A stretch of DNA of 64,000 nucleotides from contig NZ_CP162130.1 in NCBI RefSeq assembly GCF_040833975.1, positions 62,001 through 126,000 on the forward strand. Reading direction: 5' to 3'. Below the pieces are notes generated by a model. The model saw only the letters and a program-made list of their open reading frames with translations, was not told where the DNA came from and made no database searches. This DNA comes from Leptospira sp. WS92.C1 (GTDB taxonomy: Bacteria; Spirochaetota; Leptospiria; Leptospirales; Leptospiraceae). Position numbers and translations under genes: made by a program. This document shows positions 1 through 18,379 of this stretch, piece after piece. The number at the start of each line of letters is the position of its first letter. Within the stretch, counting starts at the first letter, position 1.

Positions 1-1299
1 TTTAAAAAATTTCTTTGCCTGAATCGAAAGAGTGATGGCTCTTCCCGTCATCAACATTGCAATAGACAACCAGAGCAAATGATTGTTTTCAAATATTTTT
101 CCGAAATACGCGACCGGTAAAAAAAAGAATACGACGCTGATCAACATTGAGTTTCTCAAAATTTTGCCCCGAGTAAGTCCGATAAAAAAACCGTCTAACA
201 CAAAAGCAACGGCCCCGATTTCCAAAACGGGCAACAACCAGTATTGATAATCCACGAGAAGAGAAATAACTTCACTGCTTTTTGTAATCGTTCCGAACGT
301 AAAATTCGGAAACACGAATATAAATGCAACGAAGAACGATGTAAAAAGAAAACTCGTATACAAAGCCAAATACAACAGTCCCTTGAGAGCCTTTCCATTT
401 TTTTCTCCGTAGAGATTGCCGGCCAAACTTTCCGTGGCAAGCGCCGCCCCGTCCACCAAATAAGCGCTTACAAGAATTAGCTGTAAAAGAATCGAATTTG
501 CGGCTAAGATCGTGGTTCCCGCCTCGGAACTGAAATTTCGAAATAGGCTGAAAGTCAATAGGAGAAGCAAGGTCCGCAGAAAGATATCCCTGTTTAAATG
601 TAAAAGAGAAACAAAACCTCGCAGCGAATAAACGGTTTTTTCTTTGAGAACCGAAAGTTTTAGAGAAGGATTTGTTTTGAGCTCTCTGAAAAAAAGAAAA
701 ATAAAAACAACGAGCATTCCAAACTGACTGATACTAGTTGCAAGTCCCGCTCCGAACGCTTCCCATCCTAGAAATAGGATAAACCAAACATCTAAAGTTA
801 TATTGATCGCGTTTGCGAACACAGTCGCGATCAAAACGCTTGCACTTCTTTCCCGTCCTAAAAACCAACCTGTAAAAACGTAATTGCAAAGAACCGCGAT
901 CGAGCCCGGAATTCTCGCATCATAATAAGAAATTCCCGCAGATTTTACGGCCGGATCTCCTTTTAAAATTTGGAATCCGATTTCTTTGAGATACGGGGAT
1001 AAAACCAAAATACAGGATCCGAAACAGCAGGCCAGAATAACGGATCTGACTAAGATTAAAAGGGATTCTTTATCATTTTTTTCCCCTGTTGCTTGTGCGG
1101 TCAATCCGGTGGTTCCCATTCTTAAAAAACCGAACATCCAAAAGATAAAATCAAACAGAATACCCGAAAGGGCCGCTCCGGCCATAAAGATATGAGTATC
1201 TAAGTTTCCTAATATAGCAGTGTCAATTAAACCAGTCAGAGGAACCGTGATGTTTGCGAGAACGTTGTATGCGGTAAGTTTATAAAATTTAGATCTCAA
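1..1299 (-). CDS. MATE family efflux transporter, DinF-like (3' end outside window)
   Basis: An open frame of 433 codons reads leftward to the edge without a stop. It encodes a multi-pass membrane protein with the DinF-subfamily signature around residues 45-65 (FLRMGTTGLTAQA) and an early TGLIDTAILG segment. MATE proteins exchange Na+ or H+ for drugs or metabolites across the inner membrane and are usually 440-460 residues, so only a short tail is missing. The start chosen is TTG at 1299, directly after the TGA of the upstream symporter gene and in the same frame; the AGGATGAG just before it could serve as ribosome binding site. No gap separates the two genes, so they are almost certainly co-transcribed. 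The substrate cannot be predicted. Confidence 0.88.
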   Translation of the reverse strand, partial: MRSKFYKLTAYNVLANITVPLTGLIDTAILGNLDTHIFMAGAALSGILFDFIFWMFGFLRMGTTGLTAQATGEKNDKESLLILVRSVILACCFGSCILVLSPYLKEIGFQILKGDPAVKSAGISYYDARIPGSIAVLCNYVFTGWFLGRERSASVLIATVFANAINITLDVWFILFLGWEAFGAGLATSISQFGMLVVFIFLFFRELKTNPSLKLSVLKEKTVYSLRGFVSLLHLNRDIFLRTLLLLLTFSLFRNFSSEAGTTILAANSILLQLILVSAYLVDGAALATESLAGNLYGEKNGKALKGLLYLALYTSFLFTSFFVAFIFVFPNFTFGTITKSSEVISLLVDYQYWLLPVLEIGAVAFVLDGFFIGLTRGKILRNSMLISVVFFFLPVAYFGKIFENNHLLWLSIAMLMTGRAITLSIQAKKFFK

Positions 1300-2583
1300 T
1301 CAACTCATCCTGTCCATCACGCAGGATGCGGTAAGGTCTCCCGTGACGTTGATCGCGGTTCTGCACATGTCTAAAAATCGATCCACACCCAGGATAATTC
1401 CGATTCCTTCTGTCGGAATTCCCAATCCGGCAAGAATGGTAGCCAAGATCACGATTCCGATCCCGGGTGTACTCGGAGTTCCTATGGATGCGCCAACGGT
1501 TGAGAATAAAAGAAAGACCAACTGTGCGGGACCCAAATCGATTCCATAATACTGAGCTAAAAAGATCGTTGCGACTGCCTGATACAAAGCGGTGCCGTCC
1601 ATGTTTACAGTGGCTCCGACCGGAATGATAAATTCTGCAATATTCTTTTTTACACCCAAATCTTCGGTAGCGGTTTGAATCGAAACGGGCATGACTGCGG
1701 CGGAACTAGAAGTTGAAAATGCAAGAAGTTGCAAACTTGCAATTTTTGCAAAAAATTGAATCGGATTTCTTCGGGCCATCAGAATCAGAATGAGAGAATA
1801 CATCCCAAGCACTGAAATCAATCCGAGCAACACCGTACTCATATAAACTCCGAGGGTAATCAATAGTTCAGCGCCGATCGAGGAGATGGCCTTCGCCATC
1901 AGACCGAAAACCGCGAAAGGAGTCAGTGCCATCGCCCAATTTACGATTTTCATACTGATTTGAAAAACGGAATTTAGAATTTCGAGAATCGGTTTGGAAA
2001 GATCTTTCGAAACCGATAGAATCGCAATTCCGATCAACACTGAGAAAACAATGACGTTTAACATCTCTCCTTGAGTGATGGATAAGAACGGATTTTTCGG
2101 AAAGAATGACATGAATAATTCGGGATATTGTCCCAATGTGGGAATACTGGCAGGGTTCGGAATTTTAGAATTTTGTAAGCCGTTCAGAGGAATGATGGAT
2201 TTTCCCGGTTTTAACCAAAGAGCTAAAACAATCCCGATCGTAACCGCTGCGAATGTTGTTAAAACAAAATAAATTACGGTTCTGATTCCGAGTTTTTTAA
2301 CATTCTCTAGATTTTCCGCGGAACAAATTCCGAGAATAATAGAAGAAAAGATCAATGGTATCATGATCATTTGCAAAAGACCGATAAAAAGAAATCCGGG
2401 GATGGCAAGCCAAGAAATGGTAAGTTGGGTGACATCGGGATTTACCAAAGACAAATCGGATCCGAGTAAGATACCGGCTAAAATTCCCGCGGCCATCCCA
2501 ATTAGAATTTTGAGCCAAAGTTTTTCCTTTAAATGTCTGAAAATCTTGGCGCTGAGGAGAGTTCGCTTTTCAAAAACGGGCAT
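1300..2583 (-). CDS. Dicarboxylate/amino acid:cation symporter (DAACS family)
   Basis: The 427-residue product has the DAACS (GltP/DctA/SstT) fold signs. After an amphipathic N-terminus come repeated membrane segments, the serine-rich hairpin SSSAAVMP near residue 292, the following NMDGTALY motif, the second hairpin GTPSTPG, and the C-terminal DRFLDMCRTAINVTGD substrate/cation site. Members import glutamate, aspartate or C4-dicarboxylates with Na+ or H+; the C-terminal Arg (DMCRT) is typical of acidic amino-acid or dicarboxylate carriers, but the exact substrate is inferred. Length is normal. The ATG at 2583 is the natural start. The MATE gene follows with no spacer. Confidence 0.93.
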   Translation of the reverse strand: MPVFEKRTLLSAKIFRHLKEKLWLKILIGMAAGILAGILLGSDLSLVNPDVTQLTISWLAIPGFLFIGLLQMIMIPLIFSSIILGICSAENLENVKKLGIRTVIYFVLTTFAAVTIGIVLALWLKPGKSIIPLNGLQNSKIPNPASIPTLGQYPELFMSFFPKNPFLSITQGEMLNVIVFSVLIGIAILSVSKDLSKPILEILNSVFQISMKIVNWAMALTPFAVFGLMAKAISSIGAELLITLGVYMSTVLLGLISVLGMYSLILILMARRNPIQFFAKIASLQLLAFSTSSSAAVMPVSIQTATEDLGVKKNIAEFIIPVGATVNMDGTALYQAVATIFLAQYYGIDLGPAQLVFLLFSTVGASIGTPSTPGIGIVILATILAGLGIPTEGIGIILGVDRFLDMCRTAINVTGDLTASCVMDRMS

Positions 2584-2724
2584 ATTGGAAAACTCTTTTG
2601 AATCGTTATTTTTTCTATTGATTTTTGGTTTTGATATGAATTATTGAAATCGTTTTTGAAATTTTTTGAATAAACCCGTGCTTTTTTGAACAAAATAAAG
2701 AATTAGAAAGACGGACTGGAGATT

Positions 2725-5899
<3,175 letters not shown>

Positions 5900-5907
<8 letters not shown>

Positions 5908-6790
5908 AATTTTATTTGGAATTTTATTTTTAATCTCTGTCAGCCTTTATTCGGATAAAAGTGCGTGGATCAGAAGAATTCCTTTGAGTCGTGGGGAGTT
6001 GATTCTTGAAATTAAAAATTCTTCCCAAGAAAAAGAATGGAATGAGTTTGCGTATCGCAAGACGACAGATTTATTCAAAGCTCTAGAATCTTATTCCGGA
6101 ATTTCTTTTCACGAAGCGAGCGCTTCCGTATTTGAAGGTCAAAGAGCTACTGAAAAGTTTAAAGTTCTTTTGGTCGTTCAAGATCAAATCCTTTTAAACG
6201 GAACCAGGGTTGGCGGTTATAATAATATTTCGGGGGATCTTGGACCGGCCCGAGGAATTTTTATGGAGCCGGATTTATCTCCTCCCGGATTTCCCGCCCT
6301 TCTCTTTCACGAACTCGGGCATTTTTATTTTTCAGATATAGCCTGGTTGAGCGAAGGATTGGTTTCCTTTTTGCCGTTTGTACTCTATAAAGAAAATAAA
6401 ATCAAACTTAGCAAAGAAGAACTGATTTCGATGGCGGAAGAATGGAATTCCGAAGAAGGTCTTCAAGGGAGAAAGGACCTTCCTTTGGACCCGGATTTTA
6501 GAGAAAAACTTCCGTTGTCTACCCCGGTGTTTTATAATAAGGCGTTTAAGATCCAGTATATACTCTATAAAGAACTGGGCTCGGAAGGATACAGAGACTT
6601 TGTCAAAAAATTGGTCTTCGAAAACTCCCCAAAAACAACCGGACAGGTGATTCTTATCTTAAAATCGATTCGAAATAAGAATTGGACAAGCATTTTAAAG
6701 GGTTGGGTAACATCCGGTCCTTACGAGGTCTATAGTTGGAAAACTTTTCAAAAAGAATCGATCTTTAAAACTTTTGTAAATCTACCTTAA
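5900..6790 (+). CDS. Secreted gluzincin-like (HExxH) peptidase family protein
   Basis: The product of about 296 residues starts with a signal peptide (RKILFGILFLISVSLYS) and carries HELGH near residue 142, followed about 13 residues later by a Glu in WLSEGL. That spacing matches gluzincin metallopeptidases of the peptidase MA type, where the two His and the distal Glu bind zinc. GTG at 5900 is preferred because it opens directly into the signal peptide and overlaps the previous stop by 8 bases; a TTG 12 bases upstream is possible. The overlap with the SpoIIE phosphatase gene suggests translational coupling and a shared envelope role. Its substrate is unknown. Confidence 0.72.
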
Positions 6791-7014
6791 AATGAACACC
6801 CGTTTCATAAAAACTTCCCTTTTGCTTCAAAAACGCTTTCGATTTTTTATTTTTTAAAAAATGAAAACTTATAGAAAGTCATAAAACATTTCGATTCCGA
6901 TTTTATCATTGAAAAGAACCTTCCTATCGATAGAGTAACGTCTGTTCGGAAAAATATGAGAGCCGAATTTTCGAATCACTTAAAGATTTTTTAAAAGATA
7001 GGTTTAGTAATATT

Positions 7015-10000
7015 ATGGGTGAAACAGGATCCATCTGGAACGATATACTCCTCAATTATTATTCATTTGGAAGTTTACTTTCCTTCCTTACCGTTATGCT
7101 GACCTCCGGAGTTTTTCTTTTTATAGATAAAAAAGTATCGAGCACGAAACATCTTGCGTTAGGCGCTTTTCTACTAGGAATTTTTCAATTCGGTTATGTT
7201 TTTGCCGCGGTACTCTATCATCCGTTTGCAGTGTATCATCGTTGGCTTACTGTCGGTTTGATTTTACCAGCTATTTTGCACATCGGTCAATTTGTCGCCC
7301 GGTATCCGGAAGATGACGCGCCAAGATTCAATTTGGTTACTACGATCGTATTATGGGGAGTCGCGATTCTTTCGGTCGGATATTTCTGTCTTTCGACCTA
7401 CAGCGCACCGATCAAATATCACTTCACCGCGCATCATTGGGATTTCAACGCCGAGAACGTGAGTAGAACGATTGCGATCATTATTTTTTCTTACGTTTTT
7501 ATAAACTTTGTGGCGATACCGATCTGGAGAATGAGTGTTCTTAAGGGAAAACTCCGTTGGATCGTTTTCGGATTTATGACGTCTTTTTTAGTAGGAGGAA
7601 CGGTTCCGGTTATCGCTAACTTACTTAGTAGAGACGGATACATAGAGCGTTCAATTTATCTTACTTCGATCGTGCTTTTATTCGTGGCCGCATTTTTTAT
7701 TATTCTCATTCTTTATTTGAACTTCTCCGTCGAAAAAACTTCGTTTATGCTTAAGATAGTAGGAATCACGTTTGTTACCGTTCTGATTATCATGCAAGCA
7801 TTGGTCTATATTTCCAACCAGGATAAAGAATCGGAATACGATACACTTAGCAAGATTCATATGGAAAGAGCCTTGGAAAGCGGCAAAGTCAAAGACGGAA
7901 TTTCTTATGTGATCAAATGGGATCAGAACAAAGACGTTTTTGACAAAGAAAAATACGATCCCAAGATTCATCCCGAAGAGGAACAGTTAGAGATCGATTT
8001 TAAAAACACTTTACTTTATGAAAGAATTTTCAATCTTCCCGAAGAAGGTTTTAGAAATTCGGTATTGAATCTTGTAGAACATTCTCATGAGAATTTCGGA
8101 GGATATAGATATTCGATCGTAAATTTTTTAAAAGATCGTTCGGATTTGGATGGAGCAGATCTAAAACTCGCTCTTAATAAAGAATTATCCCGATTAGGCC
8201 TGTATGTTTTTGTTGCTTCCAACAAGTTGGATAATATCTTTCCAGAAGAATTTTGTGCCAAGGGAAGAAGTTATCTGGACGGGGCTAAAGAAGTAAAGAT
8301 GTTCAGAATCGCTTTGGAATATCGATGGAATTTTTGTAAGTGGGACGGAAAGACAGTTTCGTCCGTGAAACTTAAAGAAGAAGTTCTCAACTATTTTCGT
8401 CCGTTTGTACCCTCTCTTACTAGATACTACCGAAAGAAGGATGTGGATGATCACAGCAATCATTTTATCGGATTTATCAAATACGATCTTCAAAAAGACA
8501 TGGTGAGCGAAGTTGGTTTTTCGTATCGCGCCTATCGTGAATTTATGCATCCTACCGCTTTGAAACAGATCATAGTACTTGGAATCGTGATTTTTGTGAT
8601 CATCCTTTTATTCCCTCTTTTCTTTAGAGGAAGTCTTGTGTCACCTCTCAACGATCTATTGAGCGGAGTTGAGAAAGTAAACGACGGAAGTCTGGAAGTT
8701 CAGGTCCCAATCCGTGTTAAGGACGAAATCGGGTTTTTAGCGGATTCCTTTAATAACATGGTTACTTCGATTCGAGAAGCAAGAAGAGATCTTCAAGATT
8801 ACGCGGAACACCTTGCTTCTAAAGTAAAACAGAGAACGGAAGAGCTATCCGAAAAAATCGAAGAATTTCAGAGACTGAAAACTCAACAAGACGGGGATTA
8901 TTTTCTGACATCTTTGCTTGCAAAACCTCTAAACTACAATGCGAGTAAATCGACACGCGTCTCCACTCAGTTTTTACTCAGACAGAAAAAGCAATTCGAA
9001 TTTAGAGGAAAACGCGCTGACCTAGGTGGAGATATCTGCGTGACGGGAAATCTGCGTTTGGGGACCGTCGATCATTTTAAAAAATATATCTTTGCGATGA
9101 ACGGCGATGCGATGGGCAAATCGATGCAAGGTGCTGGAGGTTCCCTCGTGATGGGAGTTGTGATCAATTCGATCCTAGCCCGTTCGGCTGCGGATAATCG
9201 AATTTTGGATACGACTCCCGAACAATGGCTGACCGAAACATATCAAGAAGTCAACGCTGTGTTCAAATCGTTCAACGGAAGTATGGTGATTTCCGCTACT
9301 ACGTTTCTTATCGAAGAGGAAAGCGGGAAGGCTTATTATTTTAATGCGGAACATCCGTTTACAGTTCTTTATCGGGATGGCAAGGCTAGCTTTTTAGATC
9401 CGTCTCTTTCGCTTCGTAAGATAGGATTGGAATCGGAATATCCGTTCCAAGTATTTTCAACAACCCTGAGAGAAGGGGATGTTCTCATACTCGGTTCGGA
9501 TGGAAAAGACGATTTAGATCTGACTCCGGATTTGGAAACAAGATCGATCAACGAAGATGAAACGTTATTCTTAAAAACGGTTGAAGCTGGAAAAGGAAAT
9601 ATAGAAGTTATCGAGCAATTGATTTATAAACACGGGGAAATCACTGATGATCTGTCCTTACTCAGAATTGAGTTTGGAATCTTAAAAACGGATCAGGAAT
9701 CCGCATCTTCACAGAAAAATCAAACCGCAATTTCTTCCCCAAACAAGGAACTTTCAGATTGGAGTCTTTCTTATTCTCATGCTCGAGAATTATATAAAGA
9801 TGGAAATATCAAAGAGGCAATTGACGAACTCAAGGATCTATATTCTAAAACACCGAATGATTCGAAAGTCATAAAGCTTTTAGCCCTGTTGAGTTTTAAA
9901 GATAAGGATTATATCAAGGCTGTGGAAATTTTAGGAAAATATTTGGACCTGGACCCGGAGCTAAGCGAATATTGGTATTATCTTTCCGTAGCAAATAAAA

Positions 10001-10212
10001 AAATAGGAAGACTACCGGAAGCGATATCCGCTTCGGAGATGGTCGTTTCCAAACAACCGGACAACGCAAACAATCTTGTCAATCTTTCGGATCTATATAG
10101 ACTTCAGGAAGAATATAGTAGGGCAAAGGAATTTGCAATCAGGGCATTGGATCTCGATCCTCAAAACGAGAATGCAAAAAGGATTTTAAAGAAAATAGAA
10201 AATAAGATTTAA
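7015..10212 (+). CDS. Membrane SpoIIE/PP2C phosphatase with 7TM-like sensor, HAMP and TPR domains (paralogue)
   Basis: The 1065 residues repeat the architecture of the gene at 2725: multi-helix N-terminus, extracytoplasmic region, HAMP near 535-590, coiled coil, PP2C domain near 660-890, then TPR repeats. Several stretches are nearly identical, for example FTAHHWDFNA, MNGDAMGKSMQGAGG, FKSFNGSMVISAT and YFNAEHPFTVLYRDG. The same GKS in place of GHG is present, so this is a property of the subfamily and not a one-off loss. The extracytoplasmic part and the region joining PP2C to TPR diverge most. The pair looks like a tandem duplication split by the peptidase gene. A 224-base spacer precedes it, so it may have its own promoter; I see no convincing consensus there. 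Confidence 0.9.
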   Translation: MGETGSIWNDILLNYYSFGSLLSFLTVMLTSGVFLFIDKKVSSTKHLALGAFLLGIFQFGYVFAAVLYHPFAVYHRWLTVGLILPAILHIGQFVARYPEDDAPRFNLVTTIVLWGVAILSVGYFCLSTYSAPIKYHFTAHHWDFNAENVSRTIAIIIFSYVFINFVAIPIWRMSVLKGKLRWIVFGFMTSFLVGGTVPVIANLLSRDGYIERSIYLTSIVLLFVAAFFIILILYLNFSVEKTSFMLKIVGITFVTVLIIMQALVYISNQDKESEYDTLSKIHMERALESGKVKDGISYVIKWDQNKDVFDKEKYDPKIHPEEEQLEIDFKNTLLYERIFNLPEEGFRNSVLNLVEHSHENFGGYRYSIVNFLKDRSDLDGADLKLALNKELSRLGLYVFVASNKLDNIFPEEFCAKGRSYLDGAKEVKMFRIALEYRWNFCKWDGKTVSSVKLKEEVLNYFRPFVPSLTRYYRKKDVDDHSNHFIGFIKYDLQKDMVSEVGFSYRAYREFMHPTALKQIIVLGIVIFVIILLFPLFFRGSLVSPLNDLLSGVEKVNDGSLEVQVPIRVKDEIGFLADSFNNMVTSIREARRDLQDYAEHLASKVKQRTEELSEKIEEFQRLKTQQDGDYFLTSLLAKPLNYNASKSTRVSTQFLLRQKKQFEFRGKRADLGGDICVTGNLRLGTVDHFKKYIFAMNGDAMGKSMQGAGGSLVMGVVINSILARSAADNRILDTTPEQWLTETYQEVNAVFKSFNGSMVISATTFLIEEESGKAYYFNAEHPFTVLYRDGKASFLDPSLSLRKIGLESEYPFQVFSTTLREGDVLILGSDGKDDLDLTPDLETRSINEDETLFLKTVEAGKGNIEVIEQLIYKHGEITDDLSLLRIEFGILKTDQESASSQKNQTAISSPNKELSDWSLSYSHARELYKDGNIKEAIDELKDLYSKTPNDSKVIKLLALLSFKDKDYIKAVEILGKYLDLDPELSEYWYYLSVANKKIGRLPEAISASEMVVSKQPDNANNLVNLSDLYRLQEEYSRAKEFAIRALDLDPQNENAKRILKKIENKI

Positions 10213-10221
10213 TAAAAGAAA

Positions 10222-10254
10222 ATCTCTCCGATGGTTATCGGAGAGATTTATTTC
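10222..10254 (+). terminator. Rho-independent terminator
   Basis: A perfect 11-bp stem (ATCTCTCCGAT paired with ATCGGAGAGAT, GGTT loop) starts ten bases after the phosphatase stop and is followed by TTATTTCT. It closes the transcription unit on the plus strand. The T-run is interrupted. Confidence 0.7.
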
Positions 10255-10317
10255 TAAAATTTACAACAAGGGATCTCGATCAGAGGTTTTTAAATTTGAA
10301 CCGAGATATTTTGAATT

Positions 10318-10788
10318 TTATTTTACTCGAGTCCAAGTTGATTCTTTTCCGATCATCATGAAACCGACTTTGTAGCCGCCCTTTAGATCCAAAGTATCAG
10401 CATTTCTTAATGTAAGTCTTCCGTCGTAGGTTTTTCCCCCTTTCGGATCGTAAACTCTTCCTCCGGACCAAACTTGTTCACCTTCGTAGCCAAAACCGGT
10501 GAGAAAAACAAGACCGAGTGTTGGGCGGGTACGAAGGCTTTCGTCTTTATTGTGGATATCCACTTTTGGAGTACCAGGAGTTCCTTCAGTGCTTCCCGCA
10601 GGATAAAGCGGCTCTTTTAGCCAAATGATTTTTCCGCAAATTTTTGCTCCGCATTTATGCACATCAACTTGAGCGTCTTTTTCCTTGTTCCACCATTTTC
10701 CTAGAATTGCATCTTCTTCACCGGCAAATGCAGGCGCAGAAACAAATGCAAGAGCGAGAAAAATTGCGATCGTTCTAAATTTGGTCAT
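10318..10788 (-). CDS. DUF2147 family secreted protein
   Basis: The product is about 156 residues with a signal peptide ending near AFA-GEED, then the DUF2147 pattern: GKWWNKEKDAQVDVHKC with a second Cys in CGAKICGKIIWLKEP, a GGKTYDG-like core (DPKGGKTYDGRL) and the terminal KVGFMMIGKESTWTR. Members are small exported beta-rich proteins of unknown biochemical role. The ATG at 10788 is chosen over one ten codons upstream because GGAG lies seven bases before it and it opens directly into the signal peptide. The C-terminal end lies about 70 bases from the terminator of the convergent phosphatase gene. Confidence 0.82.
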   Translation of the reverse strand: MTKFRTIAIFLALAFVSAPAFAGEEDAILGKWWNKEKDAQVDVHKCGAKICGKIIWLKEPLYPAGSTEGTPGTPKVDIHNKDESLRTRPTLGLVFLTGFGYEGEQVWSGGRVYDPKGGKTYDGRLTLRNADTLDLKGGYKVGFMMIGKESTWTRVK

Positions 10789-10863
10789 TCCATTCTCCAC
10801 AAAATGTTTTGAGGTCAAAAGTTAGAAGTGAACCGAAAGAAAGTCAACAAAAAAGAAGAGAAA

Positions 10864-12174
<1,311 letters not shown>

Positions 12175-12268
12175 GCACCATTTTTCGGGCAGAATAATTC
12201 TTGCCGAAACCTTTTTGTTCCGATAAACTAGACGCCCATCGTAAATTTTACCGTTCCCAAGTTAGGTT

Positions 12269-12991
12269 ATGCTACATAAATCGACAAGATTGATTCTTCT
12301 AACTCTATTCATTTTTCTCGTTCAATGTACTGAAAAAAAATCGGCAGATTTATTTTCAGATCTTGGACTGGGAAATCCAGTAGTCACCGTCATCGATCCC
12401 CCGGCCGGATCACCCCCGCAATCGAACGGGGTTTCTTATACGGGGACACAAATCACGATTACAGGGAGAAATTTTGTTCCCAATTTAACGGACAATATCG
12501 TGAAATTCAACGATCTAACCGCCACTTTATTTTCCGCAACCACTACAGAGATTATCACCACGATTCCGGCGGGTGCAACGGGAGGTTTTTTGACGGTGGC
12601 AAAAGCAGACGGAGCTTGTGATACGGTCTATGGGACTGACGGATTCAATTGTTCTGCACGACGATTTTATGTGGATTGTTATAAGGCTTACGATTCGCTG
12701 CATGGGGAAGAAACTGCGGTGAATTATCCGGATTCGCAAACGATCCAATTTACCGAGGATTTTTCCACAAAAGCATTCCGTTCCAATCTGAGGGAAACCG
12801 GTGGCACGATCCTCACCTTTGAATGTGATAATCTGATTTCCGTAAAATACTTTTCGACGAGTTGTGTCGCCTCCGAAGTCGGCACTTCCGCGGCTCCGGT
12901 TTACAATCCGACTATCAATTTTGAGAACAATTACGCGGTTCAATACTTTGTAACCTCGGCTAAAGGAGCCTGTAAAATCGGGTTTCAATAA
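12269..12991 (+). CDS. Lipoprotein with IPT/TIG domain
   Basis: The 240-residue precursor has a lipoprotein signal (LLTLFIFLVQC) with a spirochete-style lipobox, then an IPT/TIG immunoglobulin-like domain at about residues 38-110 (PPAGSPPQSNGVSYTGTQITITGRNF and the following strands). The rest has six Cys residues that could pair outside the cytoplasm. It is probably an envelope lipoprotein; function is unknown. It is divergent from the enoyl-CoA hydratase gene with about 95 bases between starts. Confidence 0.78.
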   Translation: MLHKSTRLILLTLFIFLVQCTEKKSADLFSDLGLGNPVVTVIDPPAGSPPQSNGVSYTGTQITITGRNFVPNLTDNIVKFNDLTATLFSATTTEIITTIPAGATGGFLTVAKADGACDTVYGTDGFNCSARRFYVDCYKAYDSLHGEETAVNYPDSQTIQFTEDFSTKAFRSNLRETGGTILTFECDNLISVKYFSTSCVASEVGTSAAPVYNPTINFENNYAVQYFVTSAKGACKIGFQ

Positions 12992-13045
12992 AAAATGTTT
13001 GGTTTTTTTGATTAGATCTGTTACAGTTCTTTTAGGAGTTGTATC

Positions 13046-13255
13046 ATGAAGGTAGTTTCCTCAGTTCAGCTTGGGCTTCCAGAAAAAGGAAGTAAAGATA
13101 CAAGGAAAATCCCGAAAGAAGAAGGGATGATCCACGCAGAGCCGTATGAAAATAAGCAGGCTAACGTTAGCGATAAAAAGGCTTTCTCGGTTGAAGCCGG
13201 TCAAAACGGGGATTTCTACAAGGTAAAGGGTACTTTCATCGATAAGGTAGGCTGA
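13046..13255 (+). CDS. Small conserved-looking protein of unknown function
   Basis: A 69-residue hydrophilic protein begins at ATG 13046 with a strong TTAGGAG ribosome site nine bases upstream and ends just before a good terminator, so it looks like a genuine short gene. It lacks a signal peptide and membrane segments. Many Lys, Glu and Gly residues and the ending FYKVKGTFIDKVG are visible. No family is recognised. Confidence 0.7.
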   Translation: MKVVSSVQLGLPEKGSKDTRKIPKEEGMIHAEPYENKQANVSDKKAFSVEAGQNGDFYKVKGTFIDKVG

Positions 13256-13282
13256 ATCAGGAGGAAATGATTCTGAACCTTA

Positions 13283-13319
<37 letters not shown>

Positions 13320-13342
13320 ATTTAAACGCATTCGAATTGATT

Positions 13343-13716
<374 letters not shown>

Positions 13717-13749
13717 ATTCCTGTTTAACTTTTTCGTCATTATGGAAGC

Positions 13750-13781
<32 letters not shown>

Positions 13782-13803
13782 CAAATCCGAATACGATCGA
13801 ATT

Positions 13804-16547
<2,744 letters not shown>

Positions 16548-16632
16548 GCTCGTTTGGAAGAATAGAGAGAATTCAAAATCACGCAAGGAAAAATGAAGGA
16601 AAAGAATTGCGTTTGGAAAAAGAAAGATTCTT

Positions 16633-17379
16633 TTGCAAGGAATGGCAATTTTTCTGGATTTTGATAATACTTTTTTGGATTCGATTGCAATTTACGAAGC
16701 TGCGATAAAAAAGCTCGGCGCTCAAGCAAAGGAATACGGATTTTCGTCTTCCAAAGAATTTTATCATCTTTACGATGCCGCACGCAAGGAAACAAAAGAA
16801 GAACTGAAGGATTCCCCTTCCAATCGTCTTCGATTGATCTACTTCAAAAAGATGAGTCTTCTGAAATTCGGCATTTTGGATCCTCAGCGGATTTTAAAAT
16901 TGGAAACCGACTATTTTTCCTTTTTTCAAACCGAAATCAAAATTTCCAAAAAGAAATATGAGAAAGAATACCAAGAAGTTTTTTCCTTATTAAAAAGAAT
17001 TTCCGGAAAACATAAAATTCTATTTTGCACCAATGAGAATTTACGAACTCAGCTGATTAAGTTCAAGGAGCTGTTTCCAAAATCGATTTCGTATTCCATT
17101 TTGAGTTCGGAGGAAGTAGGAAAAGAAAAACCTTCGGAGAAATTTTTTTCAAAAGCAAAGGAGCTCGTAAATGGGGAAAACGTTGTCGTTATGATCGGAG
17201 ATTCTTTCAAAGACGATGTGGAAGGCGCGTTGCGATACGGAATTCCGGCGATTCATCTAAAGTCCATCTTTTCGAAACGACCGACCCGTCCCGAAGAAAA
17301 ACGGATCGGTTTGGAAAATTCTTCCGAGAATTCGAAATTGGATTATCTCGAGGCGAACGATTTGCGAGAAGCCCTGAAA

Positions 17380-17391
<12 letters not shown>
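16633..17391 (+). CDS. HAD family hydrolase
   Basis: The 252-residue protein has HAD motif I as FLDFDNTFLD near residues 6-15 (two catalytic Asp), motif II near ILFCTNEN, a motif III Lys in the SEEVGKEKPSEKFF segment, and motif IV as VVMIGDSFKDDVEGA. The cap is alpha-helical, so it is a YjjG/Gph-like phosphatase acting on a small phosphorylated metabolite; substrate unknown. Start is either TTG 16633 or ATG 16642. Its last 12 bases overlap the convergent methyltransferase gene. Confidence 0.85.
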
Positions 17392-18231
<840 letters not shown>

Positions 18232-18379
18232 AAAAGCCCCCAGGCAAGTCGCCGGATTTTCAATGTCTCCCGATAAAGCCGTAAAAGCCAGAAAAAACTA
18301 AAAAGCTTTTTCTTGTTTTTGAATTTCCCCAAGGGAGTCTAAAAAAAAAATAGAATTCAGATCATCTTCAGGAGTTTCC

